Of a DNA stretch of 64,000 nucleotides, positions 55,588 through 64,000 are shown piece after piece. The position numbers and the translations under genes were made by a program. Position 1 is the stretch's first letter. Every line of letters starts with the position of its first letter. Below the pieces are notes generated by a model, which saw nothing but the letters and a program-made list of their open reading frames with translations, ran no database searches and was not told where the DNA came from. Source of the stretch: Tachypleus tridentatus (taxonomy: Eukaryota > Arthropoda > Merostomata > Xiphosura > Limulidae); assembly GCF_004210375.1 (NCBI RefSeq), contig NC_134825.1, positions 67,199,558 to 67,263,557 on the forward strand. Reading direction: 5' to 3'.

Positions 55588-57207
55588 TCTATACAAGTTG
55601 CTTATGTTTTGATTATCTTATACCCATTGTGGTATATACGTGTCTCCAGTTCTGATGAGGAAAACACAAATTTTAACTGTATATATTTGAAAATGATTTC
55701 AAAATGGAAATGTTTTTACTTACGTAAAGAAATGTAAAAGGAAGAACAAGAGAAATAGGCAGTAACATGACTTCAGAAGACGATTATTTTAAGTTTTCCT
55801 TCCACGTTCATTTTAGTTGCTACAACATGTAATCTATAGCCTGTGTCTAAATGAATTAACCGAGACTCCCGCGACGCTGCGGGCAGTCCTAAACATGGCA
55901 CCCTAGGGGTAACCCCTATCCATATCTCTTGAGAGAAATACTGAGCATATTTGGTATGCAAACGGTCAAAACCTTCCTCCCTTAAAAATTGAAAGAGTGA
56001 AGGAAAGAGAATAAGTTGCAAAAACATTACTGTGAGGACATAAGACATTTCTCAGCCTAAAGTTACATGTTATTAGGTACAAACCAGACGTTCAAATCTA
56101 AAACCACTTTTTACCTATACCGTGTATTAACATTTTATATATTAGAATATTCTACGTTATTTCTAGAACGATGCAGTTATGACTGTTTTAAAATTTCTAA
56201 AATATTTGACTAGAGTTTAAAAGTCCAGATAATTCTGAGTATACGTTATTTTTAAGGCCAATTACCTTGTTGTGACTTCTTGACAGAAATACGCTTGGTA
56301 AAATTCTACCTGTAAGAACACGAAAATCTAATATAAAGGACCATAAGTCTTATAGTTTCACTACTTTTCTATAAATTCAGTATTTGCGTATTCGTTATCT
56401 TCTACAATATCCTTTAGTCAGGCTTCTGCGAAACCTACCGACGAAAAAGGAAAACACATTCATTTTTTTTATTTTATTTATATTTAATTGGAATTCATAT
56501 TTCGTTTAGACTCACTTGTATTCGCAAATTCAGTTTAATTTAGTTGTATCAATGATTCGGTAGCATTACTTCAATGATTTTATAATAGCCTTTGTATTCA
56601 TGATTTTAAGAAAAAGCAAATTTCGTGCCAAAAATATAAGACTTCCATAGTTTTATCCGGGTCTTTATTTACATCATTTTGTCATTATTAAATAAAAGGG
56701 TGGAGTTTGGGTGTTTTACATTCTAGAAACTTAGGGTGGTAGCTGGATTTCCTTAGTTGCTGACTAGTTTGACATCAGGATCTTGTGTGATAAATGGAAT
56801 ATCCACAACGCGTTTGTGTGATACGGCCACGGACGTTACCCGTTATGAGACTGAATAATAACAACAAGGACTATCAATGGAAAAATGAATTTTGAATTTT
56901 GAGTCTTTTGTAATGTTTTAATTTATATTATCTTCATCATTATTGTTTTATAGTGCTGATTAAAAAGTTGCCTTTTTACAATTAAAATAGTGGATAGCTT
57001 TAGAACTCTTGATTTATATGGATATGCATTAAGAAATGTTAATATACGAAGCTGTTTACGTTTTATTTCCTTGTTAAACTTAAGCTTAACTAACATTATA
57101 ACCGTGAAATGAATTTTTGGGAATATTTTTACTTTAGAAAATACTTCATCTTTGTATCTTTCAACACAAATGGTTTCTTATGTGAGAGCTCATAGTTAAT
57201 TTAGCTG
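55588..57207. other. Unannotated DNA with a GC-richer open patch
   Basis: At 55855-55930 the sequence is clearly GC-richer and contains the hairpin CCCGCGACGCTGCGGG. A 91-codon frame (55773-56048, minus) spans it, with a composition unlike the Phe/Lys-rich random frames nearby. I recognise no domain; it may be a transposon relic. Confidence 0.35.
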
Positions 57208-57319
57208 TTATTTTTTGTGCAAAGCTACCTAATAAATACCTGCGCTACGCCTATCAAAGGAAACAAACCCCGAATTTTAGCTTTATAAGGCCTCACACTT
57301 TCTTATGGGTCACTGGGTG
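57208..57319 (-). mobile_element. V-type SINE, diverged
   Basis: TTTTTTGTGCAAAGCTACCT, AATACCTGCGCTACGCCTAT, CAAACCCCGAATTTTAGCTT and TTCTTATGGGTCACTGGGTG. Confidence 0.65.
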
Positions 57320-58453
57320 CTTATAAGAAGAGAGATTAGAATATTTTTATTTTTAATTGAGAATTATACATATAAATTTAAAAAGCGTTAGTTGTATTAT
57401 ATGTGATATGCACCTTAAAACATTCTAGTTCAGGGTTAAAATTCCCAGTCAAATAGCTCCCTAAGAAAATATTATGACCATAATACTCGTTGCATGTATA
57501 TTAACAGAAAACATAACTTCTAACTATAACTAGCAATACTTCTCATATGAATTATGGTCAGGGAAATGTTAGCCCTAACAAATAACTGCTGTACCACTTG
57601 TAGAAGTATTAGACTTAACAATTAATTGTAACACTGTAGAGTTAAGGAAAATATTAAGCCTAATTATGAATTAGAACAATGTGATTAGAAAAATTACTTT
57701 CAACTAGATCATGCCATGTTACTGAAGAAAGCATTACATGTACCTACTAATTGTATTATGGATGTAAGTATACTTTGCTTCGGAAAGGGTTGTTATATAC
57801 CCTTTCAAAATACAATAGCTTTTCGGTTGAATACATTACCTAAAAAATGAAAATTTCAAAATGTAGTTTTTATGCATACCGTCCTATCGCGACTTGAGAT
57901 TGTAACTGTCACCTGGCTTAGTATTTGCGTATTTAAAATCATTTTTAATACAACCCACTCAACCCTCTCTATATCTCTATTCCAGCTTCTAAAAAGCCTT
58001 CTATGCTTATCCTACTGGTAACTCGTTAGTCCTAGTTTAATACAAGCTAAATAGACCCTATATCACCTTCTAATAATTTTTTTCTATTCCATATGTTCGG
58101 CATAAACTTAAGAAGTTCTATATTTCTGCAATTGATAGAGAAATATTAAAATAAGTTTTCTAATTTTTTTTAATGGTGTGTATTTGAGGTATTAATTTTA
58201 ATTTCATTTTATTTGTTTTACTTTTTCACAGGCTTCATAAAATTATGTAAAAAGTGAGCTTTTTAATAACTTCTTCAAGATACTGTTATGAAAATATTTT
58301 TATCTAGCACATATATCGTAATAAACTTTAAGTCATCCACCTTCGCGAAATAAAGACCAAAAACAATAGCACGTTATTGCCAACATAACAAAACATATTA
58401 ATTGTATATTGTTGTTTTATTTAGTCAATATTACAGTCTGCTTCATTCTTTGG
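57320..58453. other. Unannotated DNA
   Basis: No supported feature. Confidence 0.45.
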
Positions 58454-58578
58454 TTGCGTTTGTTGTTAGGCGCAAAGCTACATAATGGGCTATTTGTTCT
58501 CTCTCACCCCTGGTATCGAAACCCGATTTATAGCGTTATAAGTACCTAGATTTACCGCTGAAGCACTGCGAGAGCTCA
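58454..58578 (-). mobile_element. V1-family SINE
   Basis: TTTGTTGTTAGGCGCAAAGC, TACATAATGGGCTATTTGTT, CCCCTGGTATCGAAACCCGA (B box), and ACCTAGATTTACCGCTGAAG CACTG. Confidence 0.9.
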
Positions 58579-59610
58579 CTCGTTCGTAAAGAACGGTTTT
58601 ATTAGTGGTGAACCATGTGATATTCTCTTTAAAATAGCGAACCTTAAATCATTTTTCTTATGTGTTTGCACAGTTCAGTTATGACCAAATGTTTTGTAAA
58701 TCCCGTTGAATTATCTAATGTTGCTTTATAGAGACAAATAAAATCTGCTAAATAATATTACCTTCAAAGGCTACATGTAAAGAACAGTTCCATCGTTCAG
58801 GGTTTCATTGGTTCCTTGCCTGAAAGGATTAGGAAATGTTGATAAACCGTGGTATACACTGCAAATACTAATTACTACTATTATGGTTTCAGTTAGACTT
58901 TTGCGATATTTCTTTTTTTGGAGTTTCTTTGCTTAAATGATGTTTAAAAATATTTAAATTATGCGTGTATTTTTTTAATTATGCCTCATTCGTAAAATTT
59001 TTGGGGTTATACAAAACTTTTTCTCATAATTGTATGCTAGTTTATAATATTATGGTGACAAGTAGTTTCACTTGTCTGTCCATCAAAAAACAAAAAGAAG
59101 CTTGAATTCTGCTTCAGCTGAAACAGTAAGTTTCATAAACCCAATACATTAAAGCATCTTGTTTTTACATACATTGCATCATCTTATTAATGTGCTGTAA
59201 AATTGAATTTAAATTCAGCTTAGCTCCTAATTCACCACATCACACATTGTTAAATATAACTCAGCGGTGATTCTTAAATTAATTTGTAGCTATACTAAAT
59301 ATTTTAGATTATACGGAACAGGTTATTTTCAAAAGCATTTAAAAATAGATTTTAATTTTTTGCAAACAATCTTTGAAAAAGCGCGTAAAATGAATTCTCC
59401 ATATTTATACCAATAAAAAAAATAGAACACTTGCACTAATTTTTCGTTATTTATAGACAAAGATTGGAAAGTACAGGTAATTTCGAAATTTTCTAGAAAC
59501 TCCACAGTGCTCTAGAATCAAAAGCTGATAAAGCTGAGCTGATGTATGAACATTTACAGAACTGTTGTTGAGGAGCATAACGTGTAGGATAAGGCAAAAC
59601 ATTTGCAATT
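58579..59610. other. Unannotated DNA
   Basis: No supported feature. Confidence 0.45.
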
Positions 59611-59739
59611 TTTCTTGATGACAAGAAACCCACTTGAAGTAAAAATATATATCAGAACGGCTGGTACGATTATTAACACTTTTACTAATAAAGCAGAAAA
59701 CAACGTTTTGACCTTCTTATGTCATCTTGACCTAAAGAT
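59611..59739 (-). mobile_element. Penelope-like repeat, terminal part
   Basis: TTCTTGATGACAAGAAACCC ACTTGAAGTAAAAATATATA, CAGAACGGCTGGTACGATTA, AACAACGTTTTGACCTTCTT ATGTCATCTTGACC. The left end coincides with that of copies at 6544 and 36547 (TGATGACRAGAAACCC), suggesting a true terminus. Confidence 0.7.
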
Positions 59740-59773
59740 GTAGCTTTGCGCGAAATTAAAAAAACAAACAAAT
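59740..59773 (+). mobile_element. T-family SINE tail only
   Basis: GTAGCTTTGCGCGAAATTAA followed by AAAAACAAACAAA. This is a 5'-truncated tail of about 34 bp fused to the preceding Penelope-like fragment. Confidence 0.8.
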
Positions 59774-60631
59774 ATTAAGCAATATCCAGGTCTGGAAGTG
59801 GCGGGGAGATCTCTTTCATATGTTTACCCAGGGACGAAAACAAAAAGATCCTAAATATCTAACGTATCCTTTAGTCTCACTGCAAATAATCATACCCAGT
59901 AAATTTCCTCTGATAAATACGAAAATTCTGTTTCTTATGTAGGCACAGTATTGCAAAAGAAATTATTTAGCAAGAGGTCATCATCAAAAAAAGGAAAAAT
60001 AAAATAAAATAAATGTTTATAGGTGAGCGGAAGTCCTGAACTCCCCGTGCTACGCACTTTCCGTTACGTCGCTTTACCCTTAAAAATAAAAACACAAAAA
60101 TATTTGTAATAGGTATGCAACAGTTTTCATCGAGTAACTACAGTAAATTCACAATTTATAAATATTTTTCGATTCGTAGAATTATGTTAAAAACGATGCA
60201 ACGTATTACGGTGCAATTAGTACACTTTTATTGATACAGGAGACTATGTCAGTAAAACACGAAGAAAACCGAAAATTTTCGATAAAAATTTACATTCATC
60301 AAGAATACTGACGTCAGATTAAGTATTAATTATTCTTTTGTTAACCAAATGTAATGATAATATAGTTGGTTCAAGCGAATTAGCGAAATTATAGAAATGT
60401 TATCCTATATTGTTAACAAAATGATTATCTGTACGTTCGATCCTATCTGTTTAGTGTAATGGTAATAAGATTGATTCCAAGTAGTCATTGTAATTCTAAT
60501 AAGACTGACTTACTCTGGTTAGTGTACTTAATAGTAAATTAGATTATAATTAATTAACGCAATAATAGTTAGTTTTTATAGAGGGTTAACGTAATAGAAG
60601 TGATGTTGATTCTAAATGGTACTAGGTAAAG
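59774..60631. other. Unannotated DNA
   Basis: No supported feature. Confidence 0.45.
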
Positions 60632-60730
60632 GTCCCACGCTGAAACATCTGTAAGTCTACGGATTTACAACGTTAAAATCGGAGGTCACAGCACACAACC
60701 CGATGTGACTTTACTATAAGAAAGAAACAG
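60632..60730 (+). mobile_element. V2-family SINE, internally deleted
   Basis: GGTCCCACGCTGAAACATCT GTAAGTCTACGGATTTACAA CGTTAAAATCGGAGG, then CACAACCCGATGTGACTTTA CTATAAGAAAGAAAC. The B-box half is missing. Confidence 0.85.
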
Positions 60731-61855
60731 ACAACGCCCTCTGCCGGTATATGTTTCATAATGTTGTTAAATCAATATAGCTCTCTTTTTAACGGTAATC
60801 CTGTCAACCAGAAAAACTGTCGCGTTGAAACAATAACAAAAAAGAGGTTTTCCTACAAGCGTCAATTTACTTGCATTAGCTGAGAAACGAGATAAGGCAC
60901 ACCCAGTTCACATTAGACAATTATTCTTGAACCATATTTTCTCAATCAAATGTATGTTGTTGTTTTTTAACAACTTTGAAGAATATATTAAAGTTGTTAA
61001 ACGTTAACAGCCAGGAACTTTAAGTTCTTGTGTTTTTTCTTAATTTTTACAATCAAAACTCCTCTAAAGTATTATTTTAAATATAATTGTTGATTAAAGG
61101 AATTAGAGTAGCTTTTATATTTTGAATATAAGGAAAATTAGGTCATCACTCGTGTTTTCAGGGATAGAGTTGTGTTTGTCTTCTATATTTTACTCTTCTC
61201 ATTGAAAAGTAATGCTATTGCGTGTATATTTAGCAAGCAGTTATGAAACCATATGAGGCTAAAAATCTATATATGAAATTCTGTAATTCATAAAGTCATA
61301 CCAAATTACCAAGTGGCAAAGGTAGTCGATAACAGTGTTTTTACAATAACCGTTAATAATATCTAAGCAGAAATATTATAGGAAATAAAAAAACATGGTA
61401 AATTATAAATAAATACCAGATTGGTTAAAAGTGCTCAATGGGTCTGAACAAAGACAGTTGTCAGTATACTGACTGATAAAGAGATCGCCACCATTGCTAA
61501 TAATGTTTGATTTTAAAATTATAGTACACAGAGAAAAGAACAATAATCGTTCATATTGTGATCACTACAAAGAATTCTAGGGCACAATAACAATTTTCAT
61601 TAATATTATTATTGGAGCAATCATTACATGAGATGGAAGCAAAAACAGTGTTTGGTAACATATTTTGTTCATTACTAAGTTCATTGCACAAAGACCACAG
61701 TAGTTGGGACAAGAGTAATTTTCATCTTCTCTGAAGTTGGTAAAAATCTGAACTGATGACGGCTGGTATAGAGATCAGTTCTAATATTACAAGTTAAGTA
61801 TTGTAGCAGATGCTAAAACAATGATGACAATAGTTTGTTTAGTTACTTTATTTTT
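60731..61855. other. Unannotated DNA
   Basis: No supported feature. Confidence 0.45.
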
Positions 61856-62124
61856 GCCTGGCATGGCCAGGTGGTTAAGGCACTTGTTATCTGAGGGTCG
61901 CGGGTTCGAATTCCTGTCACACCAAACATGCTCGCCATCACAGCCGTGGGGACGTTAAAATTTAACGGCCAATCCCACTATACCTTGGTAAAAAATTAGC
62001 CTAAGAGATGGCGGTGGATGGTGATGACTACCTGCTTTCCCTCTAGTCTTACACTGCTAAATTAGGAATGACTAGCGCAGATAGCCCTGGAGTAGCTTTG
62101 AGCAAAATTTAAAACAAACTAAAT
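61856..62124 (+). mobile_element. T-family SINE, anticodon-arm deletion
   Basis: GCCTGGCATGGCCAGGTGGT TAAGGCACTTGTTATCTGAG: the CTCGACTCGTAA part is missing. The B box is GGTTCGAATTCC. The full body and tail follow. Confidence 0.94.
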
Positions 62125-62444
62125 CAGTCGTTTATTATATTGAGTAGGGAAATCGGTCCCATATAATTTCAATCCTCGCACATCAATATTCTATCACTAA
62201 ATTATAATTTTAGAAGTTAAGATGTTGACCAAGTCTTACAATAGATTAAGAAGTAAGTCCAGCACATATTTAATCCCGTGGAAGTTTTATATTTTTAATC
62301 AAGTATGTAACACTAGTTATTGATTATAAGCTATGTATTGTATGCAGTTTGCAAGACTGTGGCACAGTTGAGGAAGTAGTCTTCTAGAAAAAGATAATTC
62401 AGAAAATCTTAATTTCAAGATTTAAAAAGAAAAAAAAACGTACT
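62125..62444. other. Unannotated DNA
   Basis: No supported feature. Confidence 0.45.
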
Positions 62445-62567
62445 GGTGTGTGTTTTCTTATAGCAAAGTCAGATTAGACTATATATCTGCTGAGTCCACC
62501 GAGCGGAATCAAACGCCTGATTTTAGCGTTGTAAATCCGTAGACTTACTGCTGTACCAGTGGGAAAC
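62445..62567 (-). mobile_element. V2-family SINE
   Basis: GTGTGTTTTCTTATAGCAAA, TATCTGCTGAGTCCACCGAG, AATCAAACGCCTGATTTTAG, CGTTGTAAATCCGTAGACTT and ACTGCTGTACCAGTGGG. Confidence 0.92.
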
Positions 62568-62689
62568 TAGTAAGGGTGAACTTGATCATAAGAAAAAAAA
62601 TTAAAACTAATGCCCTCATCAGGAAAAAAGTTTGGAAAATAAAAAAAAAATTACAGGAAATAATAATTTTTACAACTCTTTAAATAAAA

Positions 62690-62806
62690 CCCCTTCCCAC
62701 TGGCTCAGGGGTAAACGTAAGATCTTATAGCACTGAAGTTCGGGATTCTATCCTTTTGGTAGACACAACAAAGATGGTTCATAAGACAGCTTTGTGTTTA
62801 ATAAAA
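62690..62806 (+). mobile_element. V1-family SINE, diverged
   Basis: CCCCTTCCCACTGGCTCAGG GGTAAACGTAAGATCTTATA, TTCGGGATTCTATCCTTTTG, and GACAGCTTTGTGTTTAATAA. Confidence 0.75.
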
Positions 62807-63002
62807 AATAAATTTTAGCTATAAATCATCACGCTTCTTTTTAACATTGGCATTTCGCATAATGAGTAATATTATAATAAGAATCTACTTTTTGTGTTAG
62901 TGATTGCTTAGCACAAGTAATAAATATTCATAGGCATAAAAAAATAAAAACAGTTTCCACCTAACTAGTGTAAATATTCATAATTTTGTTAAGACTTAAT
63001 TT

Positions 63003-63123
63003 GTAGCCTCCCAGTGGCACGGCGATGAAACTGCGGACTTATCAGCGTTTCGTACCCGTGTTAATCAGAGCACGGGTATCTCATGATGTAGCTTTGTGCT
63101 TAATTAAAAGCAAACAAACAAGC
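63003..63123 (+). mobile_element. V1-family SINE
   Basis: GTAGCCTCCCAGTGGCACGG CGATGAAACTGCGGACTTAT, TTTCGTACCCGTGTTAATCA, and GATGTAGCTTTGTGCTTAAT T with an AAACAAACAAGC tail. Confidence 0.88.
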
Positions 63124-63254
63124 AAAAATAAAATTACAAACAATATTTTAAGCATGGGCCTACATAATGTTCACAATTAAATCTTTTTTGAAGATGTATT
63201 CCGAGTTTCTGGAGCAGATAATCTTATAACAGATCAGGCGAAATCAAAATCAGT

Positions 63255-63375
63255 TTTAAGAAATATTCTACAATGATGAAACTATGTAGAATGGACGGCA
63301 ACAGCCTTTTGTGGAGACACAAGTGTAAAAGACAACGTTTCGAAAGTCTCCCGCCTTTCGTTTTCAGGAACGATC
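63255..63375 (-). other. Possible second Penelope-like end with hammerhead-like layout
   Basis: Read on the minus strand, 63336-63376 gives CTGAAAA, a CGAAAG/CTTTCG stem with an 8-base loop, then AAACGTTGTC. The stem closes directly onto GAAAC, as in hammerhead cores, but the CTGANGA box has one mismatch. ATTCTAC-type inverted words flank it (63266-63290). Confidence 0.35.
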
Positions 63376-63579
63376 TATCAAAGAACATTCTACAAATCTC
63401 ACTGAAATGTCATGTAAAATAATTATTAATAACATAGGAAATTAGTTCAAAACACGTGCCCTTGTTTTACGATTTAAAATCCTAGAATAATGTTTTAAAG
63501 CAACTCACTAATAAGGTTACATGTAAGGGTAAACACAAGTTCAAATACTATGATAAAAACATTAAATATAGAAGTGCAA

Positions 63580-63795
63580 AATTCGGATCCCTATAATGAT
63601 CTCATTAAATATAAAGATTTAAATCACAATTAATTTCTATAAACATACAATTAAAGTTCAAGATCCATCATTAGGGATGAAGATCCAAAATCATAATTCC
63701 AATAATGATATAATTAGATATTCTGGATCCAGTTTCTTAATCCCTACAATGATATCATTAAAGTTCAAAATCCAAAGCCATAATCCCTGTTTAGA
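63580..63795. repeat. Irregular tandem array
   Basis: Recurring words AATCCCTACAATGATATCAT TAAAGTTCAAAATCC and variants appear about four times at uneven spacing of 50-70 bp. Confidence 0.65.
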
Positions 63796-63894
63796 ACATT
63801 GCTAATCAAGATTTACTATCATGTCAGACTCATCAATGTGTCGAATGTTTGTTCATTCGTTTAAAACACAAACGTGTACAAATTGTTAGAAGCA

Positions 63895-63970
63895 CTGTGT
63901 CCACTGTGATAAGCAGCCCTGAGCTTTAATATTATAAACCTTCAAGCTTATTACTGAGTCATCAGGGGCT
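63895..63970 (-). mobile_element. V1-type SINE, diverged
   Basis: GTGTCCACTGTGATAAGCAG, TTTAATATTATAAACCTTCA AGCTTATTACTGAGTCATCA GGGGC: head and anticodon region on the minus strand, tail missing. Confidence 0.6.
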
Positions 63971-64000
63971 GTTGTGTTCCGCGGTGACAGACTTAATTTC

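Overview
This is 64 kb of eukaryotic (animal) intergenic or intronic DNA. It is strongly AT-rich, has no operons or bacterial signals, and holds no host protein-coding gene that I can support. The dominant content is short interspersed elements (SINEs), about 55 copies and fragments on both strands. I sort them into three families. Family T is about 280 bp with a tRNA-Thr(CGT)-like head. Family V1 is about 125 bp with a head whose anticodon loop reads TAC, as in tRNA-Val. Family V2 is about 115 bp with a similar TAC head and a tail ending TATAAGAAAACACACAC. From memory these repeats are typical of horseshoe crab (Limulus/Tachypleus) sequence, so a chelicerate, probably a horseshoe crab, is my best guess; I could not run a search.

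Layout. 0-7 kb: one T SINE, a nearly complete Tc1/mariner-type DNA transposon (1418-2896) whose transposase is broken by an in-frame amber codon and an N-terminal frameshift, a 34-bp tandem array, a near-perfect 0.7-kb palindrome (3608-4318), two tandem T SINEs separated by a second copy of the palindrome centre, a 31-bp satellite, and a small fold-back retroelement with a perfect 15-bp target-site duplication. 7-19 kb: several minisatellites, including a dimeric higher-order array (11455-11822) and an 81-bp array open in one frame (17792-18430), plus scattered SINEs. 19-35 kb: dense SINEs, including clear nested insertions and one with a 13-bp duplication, a Penelope-like fragment, and a 52-bp satellite (32893-33645). 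35-50 kb: more SINEs, a second long Penelope-like fragment (36545-36825), small palindromic elements, a decayed single-frame ORF that may be a Penelope-like reverse transcriptase N-terminus (45791-46450), and an inverted SINE pair. 50-64 kb: sparser SINEs, further Penelope-like ends and an irregular tandem array at the right edge.

How the parts relate. The three SINE families have different heads but a homologous 3' tail (CAGATAGCCC...GTAGCTTTG), which suggests they were mobilised by one partner LINE. Target-site duplications of 8-15 bp and 5'-truncated copies support target-primed retrotransposition. The recurrent fragments at 6.5, 25.2, 36.6 and 59.6 kb form one family carrying a hammerhead-ribozyme-like core, a known property of Penelope-like elements. 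No genes act together in a pathway here. The value of the window is as a record of mobile-element activity.
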